DNA from: an uncultured Mucilaginibacter sp.
GTDB lineage: Bacteria; Bacteroidota; Bacteroidia; Sphingobacteriales; Sphingobacteriaceae
Direction: 5' to 3'
Length of the DNA stretch: 64,000 bases
NCBI RefSeq assembly: GCF_913773635.1
Contig: NZ_CAJYGQ010000009.1
Span: forward strand, 124,001-188,000
Below, piece by piece: positions 19,528 to 28,738 of this stretch; within the stretch, counting starts at the first letter, position 1, and every line of letters begins with the position of its first letter. Below the pieces are notes generated by a model. That model did not search any database. It was not told where the DNA came from and saw only the letters and a list, made by a program, of their open reading frames with translations. The position numbers and the translations under genes were made by a program.

Positions 19528-20343
19528 TTACACTTTTTTCCATTTACGACTGTTGTTAACCGTTAAAATAATTTCAACAAAGTAATTATAGAGTGCTTTT
19601 GCAGAACCTAAACCTTTAGGAGCGTTCTTGATAGTAGTTAACCGGGCTCTTGATATGGTTACCAGTAAATCTTTTAAGGTTTTTGGCTCACCAAACTTAG
19701 CATGATAGTACATCCAACTTTCGTGGTAACGGGCAAATTTTTTCGGGGATGCAATTGGGCGAGGAGGATGGTAAACCCTTGCCGAGCTTACAAAAGGCAC
19801 TTTATTGCCCGCTAACCTAACCCGCTTATTTAAATCGTTATCTTCTAAATTTGGAAATTTGTAATTTTCATCAAAGCCCCCAATTTCATCAAAAAGTTGC
19901 TTAGCAATTGCAAAATTGCATGACCATAGGTGGCCGCCTGTTAAATTTATTGGAGCAGTAAACAGAGGATCAATCACATCATCCGAATATATCGCCCCTT
20001 CCATTACTTTAATTTCGGGGTTGGTTTGAATATGAGCTGCATAATTATCAATGATATTGTTATCCGGCTCACAGTCATCATCCAAAAAAATTAGCCATGC
20101 GTTCTGTGCCTGATTTGCGCCATTGTTACGGTTTGCTGCAGGTCCGCGTTTAGGGCCGGCCACCCATCTCACATGAAGATAATGTTCTTCAATAAAGCTT
20201 TTAGCAATGTTACCGGTGCTATCATCGGTTACAATAATCTCATAATTGTGGTTACCCGTTTGTACACCAGGCAAGAGCTTCTCCAGGCAAATACCAAGCA
20301 GTTTGTTACGGTTACAGGTGGGAATGACTATTGAGAAATTCAT
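19528..20343 (-). CDS. Glycosyltransferase family 2
   Basis: This 271-residue GT-A transferase has the start VIPTCNRNKLL, the nucleotide site IIVTDDSTGN (about 36-45) and the metal-binding LDDDCEPD (about 90-97). The acceptor-side ENL-type region is FPNLEDNDLNKRVRLAG (about 171-187), where the ED pair supplies the usual catalytic base. Its role is in EPS synthesis; the substrate is unknown. Confidence 0.86.
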   Translation of the reverse strand: MNFSIVIPTCNRNKLLGICLEKLLPGVQTGNHNYEIIVTDDSTGNIAKSFIEEHYLHVRWVAGPKRGPAANRNNGANQAQNAWLIFLDDDCEPDNNIIDNYAAHIQTNPEIKVMEGAIYSDDVIDPLFTAPINLTGGHLWSCNFAIAKQLFDEIGGFDENYKFPNLEDNDLNKRVRLAGNKVPFVSSARVYHPPRPIASPKKFARYHESWMYYHAKFGEPKTLKDLLVTISRARLTTIKNAPKGLGSAKALYNYFVEIILTVNNSRKWKKV

Positions 20344-20370
20344 GTCCGGTTGTTTAATGCAAAATCAATA

Positions 20371-21429
20371 TCAGGCTACCTTCTTTTTCAAAAAAGGCTT
20401 TTCAATAAAACGATAGCTTAAAGCTGAAACTATCATGGTTACAACAATTACCAAGGCAAGCTCGGTCAGCATCATGTACTTAGCCAAGGCACCAGTCATC
20501 ATTTTTGTTAGTAACGTATCAATATAAACCCTTATTGGCAAATGCCAAAGGTAAATACTGTACGACAGCATCGATATATAAACTGCAACCTGGGCTGATA
20601 ATGTTTTGTTGAATATAGTTGTTTTTGCGAGCATTACTAAGGTAATAAGTGATGTCCACAGTATATTGTTTACAGGCACAATAAGCTTTTGTAAGCCGGG
20701 AAAATAATGGTGATATCTTACGTGCATAATTGCGTAGATTGCTACCAGCAGTATAAGTATTACAGGCACGGTAAGGTTTTGCCTGAGCAATACCCCTTTA
20801 TATTTTTCAAATATAACAGCTGCAATTATTCCCCAGCCAAGGCAATCAATATTAGATGATAATGACGAGTACAGTCTTTCAAGCATGTCTTTGTCATTAA
20901 AATAGGTAAGCTGCACGTAGCGATATGTATAGGAGTACAATATGATAACAACAGGCACTACAAATACGCTTACATTGCGCTGCTTTAAATAAAATAAAAC
21001 CTCCATTATTACAGGCAGCAGCAGGTAAAAGCGCACCTCCACCAACAACGACCACGTAACAACGTTTATGTGCAAGTCATCACTTATAAATAAAACATAT
21101 TTGATCATGTTCCAGAGTGAGAATGTTAAGTTTTGATAGTTGAGTATGGCAAGTACTGCCGATGAGACTAAATAAAGTGGAACTATTCTTAAAAGCCGCT
21201 TCCTGAAAAAACTTATCGTGTATTGCTTCTTATCGGTAGTTTGAGGGTAATAAAGCAAATACTGCCTTGAAAGCAACAAGCTGCTTAAAATAAAAAACAC
21301 CTGAACGCCTAAATAACCTGTTCCAATAATTTCATTGAAACCGGGTATGGCATTGACATAAAAACCTACGTGGAACAGAACAACCAATGTCACCGCCAGT
21401 GCTCTGAAACCGTCTAATTCTTTAAGCAT
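20371..21429 (-). CDS. Membrane acyltransferase, acyltransferase-3 (OafA/YrhL) family
   Basis: This 352-residue integral membrane protein has about ten spans. The family signature is at the N-terminus: ELDGFRALAVTLVVLFHVGF (about 4-23), with the conserved Arg and His. Family members O-acetylate or succinylate cell-surface polysaccharides by moving an acyl group across the membrane. The ATG at 21429 opens the canonical start MLKELDGFRAL. It is the only membrane-bound acyltransferase in the EPS locus. Confidence 0.9.
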   Translation of the reverse strand: MLKELDGFRALAVTLVVLFHVGFYVNAIPGFNEIIGTGYLGVQVFFILSSLLLSRQYLLYYPQTTDKKQYTISFFRKRLLRIVPLYLVSSAVLAILNYQNLTFSLWNMIKYVLFISDDLHINVVTWSLLVEVRFYLLLPVIMEVLFYLKQRNVSVFVVPVVIILYSYTYRYVQLTYFNDKDMLERLYSSLSSNIDCLGWGIIAAVIFEKYKGVLLRQNLTVPVILILLVAIYAIMHVRYHHYFPGLQKLIVPVNNILWTSLITLVMLAKTTIFNKTLSAQVAVYISMLSYSIYLWHLPIRVYIDTLLTKMMTGALAKYMMLTELALVIVVTMIVSALSYRFIEKPFLKKKVA

Positions 21430-21457
21430 TATTTTGAGTAGTTATGCTTTACAGCAC

Positions 21458-22312
21458 TTAGTTTTTAAGGATGTTAAGGATAGCCTTTATTTTAATCCTC
21501 ATCCGGTCTTTAAACTTAAGTCTTCGTACACCCTCCAACTTGAATGCACCGTTTTCTTCTGCTGTTAAAAACTTAAAAAAGTATTGATGTATATAGTTGC
21601 GGCTAGTTAATGGCACGCCTGCCCAATGTATAAAATAAGGTTTATCGTGTTTCTCGAAACGTTCAAAAGAAGCTTCGTCTGTATAATCACCAGCCCATGT
21701 AGATGCCATTGATACAGGAGGCATGGTCACATTACTTATTTCTACATCGGCACAGTTAACCAAAATATTTATACCAGGCTGATCTTTGTATAAGTAATTT
21801 TTATGAAATAACGTCTCGGTAAAATTAGTTTCACAAAAGCGCATTAATTCGTCTGCCTGGTAAAGCACCTTATCGCAGGCAAATTGCCCGCTGTTAAAAA
21901 TTAATCTTGTCCAGGTAGTTGTTTTAGCTTTTATATACCGCAATGTTTCGTCCGTAAATGTATGTTCGGGCGCCATCCAGTGCGTGCATGAGGTAATGAA
22001 GCCATTAAGCGGCTTAAGTGTATCTTCAGGGTTTTTGAAGAAAATAACGTCGCTATCTACAAACTGGTAATTAGGTAAAGTTAGGCATTGAATTTTGCGG
22101 AAAGCAGGCCATAATTTATTTTTATCAATCCAGCTTGTAATTTCTGGCATCTCCCACCAAGTTGCGTTCTCAGGCAATTCAAACTTATTGTCATCATAAG
22201 GAATTACGTAAAGCGGCAACGTACAACCAGTAGCCCTTAAAGACCGCTCCATAGCTAAAAAACGAATTTTGGAATGCTCGTTAGCAAGCGTTACAATTCT
22301 TTCTAATATCAT
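21458..22312 (-). CDS. Putative glycosyltransferase of an orphan GT-A type
   Basis: This 284-residue soluble protein carries FVDSDVIFFKNPEDTL (about 83-98), where DSD looks like a GT-A metal-binding DxD motif, and FNSGQFACDK (about 138-147), as in GT8/GT24-like proteins. It lacks the normal GT2 N-terminus. I infer a nucleotide-sugar transferase acting in the EPS locus. It could also be a non-catalytic relative. It has an ATG start 10 bases after the upstream acyltransferase. Confidence 0.6.
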   Translation of the reverse strand: MILERIVTLANEHSKIRFLAMERSLRATGCTLPLYVIPYDDNKFELPENATWWEMPEITSWIDKNKLWPAFRKIQCLTLPNYQFVDSDVIFFKNPEDTLKPLNGFITSCTHWMAPEHTFTDETLRYIKAKTTTWTRLIFNSGQFACDKVLYQADELMRFCETNFTETLFHKNYLYKDQPGINILVNCADVEISNVTMPPVSMASTWAGDYTDEASFERFEKHDKPYFIHWAGVPLTSRNYIHQYFFKFLTAEENGAFKLEGVRRLKFKDRMRIKIKAILNILKN

Positions 22313-22322
22313 TGCTGTACGT

Positions 22323-22814
22323 TTATGCGTTTAATTCGAGTTTTTTGATAAAGCGTGCAGGGTTACCCACCCATATTTCATTAGGCGGAACACTTTTGGT
22401 AACCACGCTACCAGATCCTATAATTGAATTTTTGCCTATTGTTACGCCGGGAAGAACGCATACATTCATTCCAATCCAAACATTGTCGTCAATAACTACA
22501 GGTTTAGAATATTTAATATTGTCCTGATCATCGCGATGACGATCATCAGAGTTAATGACATGATTAATTGAAGAAATTCCACAATTACTTGATATTAAGC
22601 AATTTTTACCTACAGTAACCCCAAAAGCGGCGTAGATGGTTGTGTAAGGTGCTATGAGAGAATTGTCGCCAATTGCAAAGTTTTGCGGGTAAATTACCTG
22701 GCAGGTAGCATCAACCGAAACGTTAGTTCCACAACGCTTAAAGTCTCCTTTCATCCGCTCACTTTTTAACCCTAAAAACCAGCGTTCTAGCCTGAATACT
22801 ATTTTTTTAATCAT
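22323..22814 (-). CDS. Left-handed beta-helix acyltransferase
   Basis: This short 163-residue hexapeptide-repeat transferase has coils at about 45-155 (FAIGDNSLIAPYTTI, VVIDDNVWIGMNVCVLPG). The probable catalytic histidine is in GISSINHVINSDDRH (about 79-93). The ending IWVGNPARFIKKL is typical of EPS O-acetyltransferases. Its start overlaps the stop of the preceding gene by one base. Confidence 0.84.
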   Translation of the reverse strand: MIKKIVFRLERWFLGLKSERMKGDFKRCGTNVSVDATCQVIYPQNFAIGDNSLIAPYTTIYAAFGVTVGKNCLISSNCGISSINHVINSDDRHRDDQDNIKYSKPVVIDDNVWIGMNVCVLPGVTIGKNSIIGSGSVVTKSVPPNEIWVGNPARFIKKLELNA

Positions 22815-23755
22815 TAGATTTTTAAGCGTTTGTCTATCTTTCTTAAATTGATGTTTACTTTATTGCGGCAGGCATTGACAAAGTTTGCCGATAACAACAT
22901 ATTCACCTTCGACGGGAATTTCTTGAAAGTTCCTAAACTATTGATGTAATACGGCGGCTTAAGCTGTGTATTTATATAAAAATAGTAAGTGGCTTTAAAA
23001 TATATAAAGTGAACCAGTAAGTATTCCTCCCCTCTGTACAAAATTTGATTTTGGTTTACTGTCACCGGCTCTTCCCCTTTCGGCTCAAGCAATGTATCTT
23101 CAAAATGACATCGTAAACCCAATTCACGCTCATCAAATACAAGCTCGGTAAAGCTTTGTACATTGGTGTTTAAATCCTTAATGTTTGCGCCGTCTTTTAA
23201 TTGCTTAAAAAAGCTACCTCCGCATTCGTCAAAACCCGTATACTCAACTTCCTGAAAGCTTTTTTGCCAATCGCGGCTTTTCATGAAAAGTTTATTGCAC
23301 CGTTCTGTGTTTCTGAGCAAAAAGAATGAGCCCGAAACATATTCCTTTATGCCACTGTAAAAATCTATTCTGTTAAGTAACTCAGTGCTAACAAACTTAT
23401 TAAAGTTGCCTAAAATCAGATCGGTATCTACAGATCCCCAAAAGTCATAGCCTGTTAGATACTCTTCAAAAATATAACCGTATGCTGGTTTAAGATCGCA
23501 AAACTTATAAGGTTTGTTGAAAGCTACCTTTATACCTAATTTACTATTAAAGAGTTCTTGTATTTTGGCATAAGGCTTAAGTATAATTTTAACGTTTGTC
23601 GGCAAGGCCATTGCAGGCTGCTGTTCGGCGAACATAATGAGATCGACCGGAAGGTTTTTGACAGAATCAAAAAACAGGCTGAAGTAAGCCGGAAACTTCC
23701 CGTAATAAGGAATAATGAAAGCAACTTTGGGTTGTACTGAACTGTTATTACTCAT
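22814..23755 (-). CDS. DUF6625-type glycosyltransferase-like protein
   Basis: This 313-residue protein begins PKVAFIIPYYGKFPAYF and carries WGSVDTDLILGN (about 105-116), a DxD-like motif. This pattern matches the DUF6625 group found in polysaccharide loci. It is probably a GT-A transferase, but its activity has not been shown to my knowledge. It overlaps both neighbours by one base, so it is co-translated with them. Confidence 0.65.
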   Translation of the reverse strand: MSNNSSVQPKVAFIIPYYGKFPAYFSLFFDSVKNLPVDLIMFAEQQPAMALPTNVKIILKPYAKIQELFNSKLGIKVAFNKPYKFCDLKPAYGYIFEEYLTGYDFWGSVDTDLILGNFNKFVSTELLNRIDFYSGIKEYVSGSFFLLRNTERCNKLFMKSRDWQKSFQEVEYTGFDECGGSFFKQLKDGANIKDLNTNVQSFTELVFDERELGLRCHFEDTLLEPKGEEPVTVNQNQILYRGEEYLLVHFIYFKATYYFYINTQLKPPYYINSLGTFKKFPSKVNMLLSANFVNACRNKVNINLRKIDKRLKI

Positions 23756-24513
23756 TACCTACCTTTAATTTTAAATAACAGCTTTTTAAGCAACTGATGT
23801 GGTTTGGAAAGCTGATAATATCGTAACTCATTATTGCGCTCAATTTGCGGAATTAAATAAGGGTAGTGCTTTCTTATAGCATCAATGCCCTCATGTCCCG
23901 AATCGGTAGTGCTCGACACACCGGTTTTATCGAAATAGCTTATAATGAGAGGAATCTTTTCAAACTGAGCATGATGCTCAATTAAAGACTGAACCAGAAA
24001 AAACCAGTCTGACGCTACCTTGTATTCCTCCTTATACCCACCTAATTTATTAAGCAAAGTGGTTTTAATAAAAGTTGCCTGGTGGGGTAAATTGGTATAG
24101 GTAAGTTTAAACAAGTCCATATCGGGCTCGTGCACAGGCATTGTAACCGAGCCATCACCAAAAATGAAATATACATCACCGTAAATTATTTCCTTACCGC
24201 TTAAGTAAGCTGATGCCTTTTGCAAAATATCAGGAGCTACTAAGTAATCGCCTGAATTCATGAATATGCAGTAATCACCTTTGGCAACTGCTATACCCTT
24301 GTTCATAGCGTTCCAAATACCCTTATCCCTTTCGCTTACCCAATAAGTAAGCCCTGATTCATATTTTTTAATAACATCAACACTTTCATCGGTCGATCCG
24401 CCATCAATAACAATGTACTCATAATCGTTAAAAGTTTGGCTGGTTACCGATTGCATAGTTTTTTGCAAGCCGGCAGCGTTATTAAAATTTATGGTGATTA
24501 CAGAAAGCTTCAT
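23755..24513 (-). CDS. Glycosyltransferase family 2 (WcaA/WcaE-like)
   Basis: This 252-residue GT-A transferase has the start MKLSVITINFNNAAGL, VIDGGSTDESVDVI (about 35-48), the SERDKGIWNAMNKG loop (about 60-73) and FMNSGDYL (about 84-91) in place of a strict DxD. This set is characteristic of colanic-acid-type WcaE-like transferases. It should add one sugar of the repeat unit. Confidence 0.88.
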   Translation of the reverse strand: MKLSVITINFNNAAGLQKTMQSVTSQTFNDYEYIVIDGGSTDESVDVIKKYESGLTYWVSERDKGIWNAMNKGIAVAKGDYCIFMNSGDYLVAPDILQKASAYLSGKEIIYGDVYFIFGDGSVTMPVHEPDMDLFKLTYTNLPHQATFIKTTLLNKLGGYKEEYKVASDWFFLVQSLIEHHAQFEKIPLIISYFDKTGVSSTTDSGHEGIDAIRKHYPYLIPQIERNNELRYYQLSKPHQLLKKLLFKIKGR

Positions 24514-24516
24514 TAA

Positions 24517-25716
24517 CTACTTGTGCTTTAACAGTGATTTATAAAGTGATATGTACTCGTTTATTTTGTCGTTAATATTAAAGCGCTTAAGCGTATCAGC
24601 AATGATGGCTTCGCGGTCGAAATTTGTGCTCAACGCTTTTTTTAGTGCGGTAGCTAACGCGTCAGCCGTAAAGTCGGTAGCTAAACAACCGTTAAGGCCT
24701 TCAATTATAATGTCCTTACTTCCTCCATTGGGAAAACTTACTACCGGAGTGCCACAAGCAGCCGATTCAATGGTTACCTGCCCAAAAGCTTCTTCAACTG
24801 ATGGCATCACAAAGTAATCAGCCGCAGAATACAGGATACTCAATAGACGATCATCATTGATATGACCAACCTGGTAAACATTAGCTGCCTCGGGTACCAC
24901 CCCGCTTCCGAACACACAGATGCACAGGTTCGAATTGTCTATTTGTTTCAATGCTTCCAGCAGTAACCCGTAGCCTTTACGTTCATCATGTGGAATGTCT
25001 GAACCAAAAAGAAGTATAGTTTTATCTAATGGAAGATTGAAAACCTTGCGAGCAAAAAAGGCATCATGTGGTCTGAAAATTTCGCTATCAATTCCATTAT
25101 GAATTACCCTTTTATTAAACCTACCTATGATATTACTTTTATCTGCCTTTTCTTTAACCCAATTTGATATAGGTACCATAGTCAAGTCAGCACCCTCAAG
25201 AGCTTTCTTCCTTACGACTTCGTTGGCTTTAAGCTCCGGCTCAAGCGCTTCAAACGGAAATCCAAGTTCATAGTGATAACCGCCGCCGCAGGTATACAAA
25301 TCGGGCATACGCCAAACCACTGGCTTGGTATTTTTGGCAAAAAAGGAAGGTTCATCAACAAGGCCACGTACCCAGTTCAGCTGAATAATATCGGCCTCCT
25401 GATACAACGGGCTTTGTGTAATATCATATTCCGAAGTAGGCTCGGAGTAGATCATGCCGGGCTTAAGCTTGCTTTGCAAAGCAACTACCTTAGCACGATT
25501 ACGCAAATATTTTACTTTACCTGTAACTCTATCTGCTATCTTACCTAATTTACCTTTTTGCGGGCCGGTAAATTCATAAGTTTCGGGGTTGTTCTTTGTA
25601 CGTTGTAAAAACAGCACTTTTGAATCGATGCCATGTTTAAGCAAACCTTTGTGTATGCGTAAACATGCTGTAGCAGCACCACCAAAATCTACGGTATTTA
25701 CGTGTAATACTTTCAC
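24517..25716 (-). CDS. Glycosyltransferase family 4 (WcaC-like)
   Basis: This 399-residue GT-B transferase begins MKVLHVNTVDFGGAATACLR, the typical WcaC-type start, from a GTG codon at 25716. The donor loop FGSDIPHDERKGY and the C-terminal MPSVEEAFGQVTIESAACG (EX7E) are clear. It probably acts in EPS assembly; its sugar is unknown. It lies three bases from the downstream GT2 gene. Confidence 0.88.
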   Translation of the reverse strand: MKVLHVNTVDFGGAATACLRIHKGLLKHGIDSKVLFLQRTKNNPETYEFTGPQKGKLGKIADRVTGKVKYLRNRAKVVALQSKLKPGMIYSEPTSEYDITQSPLYQEADIIQLNWVRGLVDEPSFFAKNTKPVVWRMPDLYTCGGGYHYELGFPFEALEPELKANEVVRKKALEGADLTMVPISNWVKEKADKSNIIGRFNKRVIHNGIDSEIFRPHDAFFARKVFNLPLDKTILLFGSDIPHDERKGYGLLLEALKQIDNSNLCICVFGSGVVPEAANVYQVGHINDDRLLSILYSAADYFVMPSVEEAFGQVTIESAACGTPVVSFPNGGSKDIIIEGLNGCLATDFTADALATALKKALSTNFDREAIIADTLKRFNINDKINEYISLYKSLLKHK

Positions 25717-25749
25717 TTAAACTTAATTTATTGTTTGGAAAACAACCAT

Positions 25750-26631
25750 TTAGCTTTTTAGCTGGCTTAACGCTGCTTTATAACACTTAAGCCTGTGCTT
25801 TAAACCAATTGACTTACAGGCTATCGATTTGATAAACATTTTCAAAGGGGCTAAGTCAAAATACTGAATGCTATTATCAAAAATAAGACTGTCTATCGCT
25901 TCTTGCCTTTTTTTTGTCAATTGACCAACTTCTCTTAAATACGCCCTTATATTTTCTCTCAGTTGAATATAATTATCAACAATTTTCAACCTCTTAGTTT
26001 TGTCTACTGATCTGGAGATTGAATTGGCGGTTGCATAAATGTTAACCGTTCTATCGGCAAATGATGTTAAACGAGCTCCGTTCTTCAGCATTTTAAATAT
26101 CAGGTTATACTCCTGCGACGATGTTTTATCAGTGTCCCATCCTCCAGCGGCTATAACAGCCTGCTTTCTCCATAGTACGGCACTGGTGCGACCCAGTTGT
26201 GAGCTGATTAATCTTAACCAAATATCTTCATCGTAATGGGCTGCGTTTGCATTTTTCACAACTCCATCTTCAATATAGTTGTAAGCAGTTGTTATAATAT
26301 CGTTTTCATGCACAACATCAATATTCACCAGTAGCTCAAACCGGTTAGGTTTCAGCTCGTCATCGGCATCTAAAAACTGTAGCCACTCCCCTTTCGCAAG
26401 CTTTAACCCGAAATTACGGGCTGCTGCCGATCCTGGCGCCAATTCATTTACTCCGATTATCTTATCAGGGTATTGCTGTACATATTTTTCAATAACTTTC
26501 TGCGTATCATCTTTACTATTGTTATTCACCAGTATTAATTCCCAATTACCATATGTTTGCGCAATAACGCTATCTACAGCTCTGTGCAAGAACTCAGCAG
26601 AATTATAACATGGTATAATAACAGATATCAT
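25750..26631 (-). CDS. Glycosyltransferase family 2
   Basis: This 293-residue GT-A transferase begins MISVIIPCYNSAEFLHRAV, with LILVNNNSKDDTQKV (about 33-47) and the metal-binding LQFLDADDELKPNRF (about 84-98). The acceptor-side region AAGGWDTDKTSSQEYNLIFK follows. It resembles membrane-associated GT2 enzymes of O-antigen loci; the substrate is unknown. Confidence 0.87.
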   Translation of the reverse strand: MISVIIPCYNSAEFLHRAVDSVIAQTYGNWELILVNNNSKDDTQKVIEKYVQQYPDKIIGVNELAPGSAAARNFGLKLAKGEWLQFLDADDELKPNRFELLVNIDVVHENDIITTAYNYIEDGVVKNANAAHYDEDIWLRLISSQLGRTSAVLWRKQAVIAAGGWDTDKTSSQEYNLIFKMLKNGARLTSFADRTVNIYATANSISRSVDKTKRLKIVDNYIQLRENIRAYLREVGQLTKKRQEAIDSLIFDNSIQYFDLAPLKMFIKSIACKSIGLKHRLKCYKAALSQLKS

Positions 26632-26659
26632 TTAAAACTATGCAGACTTATAAGTTATC

Positions 26660-27847
26660 TTATTTGACACTGGGTTTCGTTCCCTTTATTATTTTTTTGA
26701 TGCCCTGTTTAAATTCCACGCGATTATCGATTACCATACAGGAATTTGCTATACTCATGAAGTCTTCTCTATGACTATCGGCAATCACCTTTTTAAGCTT
26801 TTGAACCAGGAATGCAGATGAGTAGTGCTCATCAAAGACAGTTCGGAGGTCATTAATGTAACCTTCTTTGAATTTGTTGTTTTTGAATTCAGGATAGGCA
26901 TCTACAAATGTTTCGAAGCTATCAAGCTTTACCCTGTCAGAAAAATTGTATTTTATAAAAGTGTCAATATTTTGAGGGGTAACTAACACCGGCACTTCTG
27001 AGTTTGAGGCAAAACCTAAAACCAGCTTTCCGTATGCTACTGCTTCCCAAAAACCACGGCCAATACCAATAACAACGTCATAATAAGGTATCAGCTCCTG
27101 GGTGTTGCTGGTATGTTCGGCATCAGTAAACAGCTTTATTCCTTCAACGCCTTCAATTTGCTTTTTTATTTCTTCAGCAGCCTGAGCATCTTCTTCAAAT
27201 CCTATCAGGTGGGTAATCACATTTACCCCCATTTGCCTAAAGCGTTTATGCTGGTTAATGGCCGATATAAATGTTTGCAGGTATTTGAAATTGATGCGCG
27301 ACACCCTAAGTATCTTCAAACTATCGGCATCAGCAGGATTAGCGGTGGTAAATTGTGAAACTCTTTGGTTGTTAGGTTGAGGTACCTCTACCCTGTTACT
27401 AACCAAATACGAGTTTTTCACCTGTTTGCCTTTACAAAACTCCATATTTTCATTGGAGTAAAAGATGATGTTATTAAAGAACTGTGTAAGCTTGTAGTTC
27501 CCCCCGCCCGCACGAACGTAAATAAATTTACATCCATAAATAAGGCAAAACCACCTTAACAATAATGTAAGCGACTTTTGCGAGAATGAAAATATAGCTT
27601 CAGGCCTGTACTCTTTAAAGTATTTCCTTAGTTCGTTATACTTTTCTGTAAATGATTGTGCCGGCTTTAGTAAAACGTCTGTTTCCGCATCAATAACCGT
27701 AGGATGGCTCAGTTCGTTATAATGTATAACCTGAGTGCCATACTCGCGCTGCAGTTCATTGCGGTACGTGAGCAAGCTATAATAAGCGCCGCCTTTACCG
27801 GTATTTATACCAACAACAGAGGAAAAATAAAAAGCAACATTGCTCAT
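26660..27847 (-). CDS. Glycosyltransferase, GT4-like
   Basis: This 395-residue protein has a GT-B-like layout: VAFYFSSVVGINTGKGGAYYSLL at the N-terminus (a Gly-rich loop; shown here to its first residues only), a middle KILRVSRINFKYLQTF donor-site loop and a C-terminal VVIGIGRGFWEAVAYGKLV in the position of the EX7E region. It is more divergent than its neighbours. Its position between murB and a GT2 supports a role in EPS synthesis. Confidence 0.7.
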   Translation of the reverse strand: MSNVAFYFSSVVGINTGKGGAYYSLLTYRNELQREYGTQVIHYNELSHPTVIDAETDVLLKPAQSFTEKYNELRKYFKEYRPEAIFSFSQKSLTLLLRWFCLIYGCKFIYVRAGGGNYKLTQFFNNIIFYSNENMEFCKGKQVKNSYLVSNRVEVPQPNNQRVSQFTTANPADADSLKILRVSRINFKYLQTFISAINQHKRFRQMGVNVITHLIGFEEDAQAAEEIKKQIEGVEGIKLFTDAEHTSNTQELIPYYDVVIGIGRGFWEAVAYGKLVLGFASNSEVPVLVTPQNIDTFIKYNFSDRVKLDSFETFVDAYPEFKNNKFKEGYINDLRTVFDEHYSSAFLVQKLKKVIADSHREDFMSIANSCMVIDNRVEFKQGIKKIIKGTKPSVK

Positions 27848-27856
27848 ATAGTAAAT

Positions 27857-28714
27857 CTATATTACCCTTTGTTCAACTTCTAAATCAACACCAAACGCGT
27901 CCTGTACCTTTGCCTTAACACTACTGATAAGTGAAAGTATATCAGAACCTTTTGCATCGGCATAGTTAATGATGAAACCGCTATGCTTTTCAGATACCTT
28001 TGCCCCGCCTACTGCGAAGCCTTTAAGACCAAGTTCATCAATCATAGGGCCAACAAATCTTCCGGGTGGACGCTTGAAAACGCTGCCTGCGTTTGGAAAT
28101 TCGCGTGGTTGTTTTGCCCACCGAGCCTCCTTGGTCTTGTCCATTTTGGCTTTGATCTCATCTACATTGCCCTTTTTCAATTGCAAAAGAGCACGACAAA
28201 CAATCATTTCTGGGTTTTTCTGAAAAAAGCTGTTCCGGTATTCGAAGTTTATATCGCTAACGCTGATGGTATTGAAAGCATCAGTGTTAGGGTCGTAATA
28301 ATAAACCTCTACAAGCAGTGCCTTAATATCTTCACCACCTGCACCGGCATTCATCACAACTGCGCCACCTAATGAACTGGGGATATCGTAATAGATTTCT
28401 AAACCGGTAAGCTCGTTAGCTAGAGCAAATTCACTAAGCTCTTTCATATCAACTCCGGCCTGGCACATTACCTGATCGTCGCCCACAAGCGAAATATTGT
28501 TGTAAGTGCCTGAAAAAACTACGAAATCAGCATCATAGTAATCTTGCGAAAGAATAATGTTGTATCCGCCTCCGAGTACAATTTTCTTATCATTCGGATC
28601 AGAGAACAACGTTCTGATATCCTCATCATACTCGGGGAAGTAGGCATTGCGGCATACAGCACTCAAACGGTATGAGTTGTATTCCCGTAAATTAAAATTA
28701 CTAAATGCTTTCAT
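27857..28714 (-). CDS. murB: UDP-N-acetylenolpyruvoylglucosamine reductase (MurB)
   Basis: This flavoenzyme uses NADPH to reduce UDP-GlcNAc-enolpyruvate to UDP-N-acetylmuramic acid. The FAD-binding part is at about 20-140 (LGGGYNIILSQ, DIPSSLGGAVVMNAG). The substrate domain carries FEYRNSFF (Arg160) and NAGSVFKRP with the proton-donor serine (Ser211); the C-terminus has the Glu-containing LEVEQRVI. At 285 residues it fits the shorter MurB class. It sits with murA inside an EPS locus, not a division/cell-wall cluster, so it may serve EPS synthesis as a second copy. Confidence 0.92.
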   Translation of the reverse strand: MKAFSNFNLREYNSYRLSAVCRNAYFPEYDEDIRTLFSDPNDKKIVLGGGYNIILSQDYYDADFVVFSGTYNNISLVGDDQVMCQAGVDMKELSEFALANELTGLEIYYDIPSSLGGAVVMNAGAGGEDIKALLVEVYYYDPNTDAFNTISVSDINFEYRNSFFQKNPEMIVCRALLQLKKGNVDEIKAKMDKTKEARWAKQPREFPNAGSVFKRPPGRFVGPMIDELGLKGFAVGGAKVSEKHSGFIINYADAKGSDILSLISSVKAKVQDAFGVDLEVEQRVI

Positions 28715-28738
28715 AGGTAAACAGCGAATTTACTGTAC

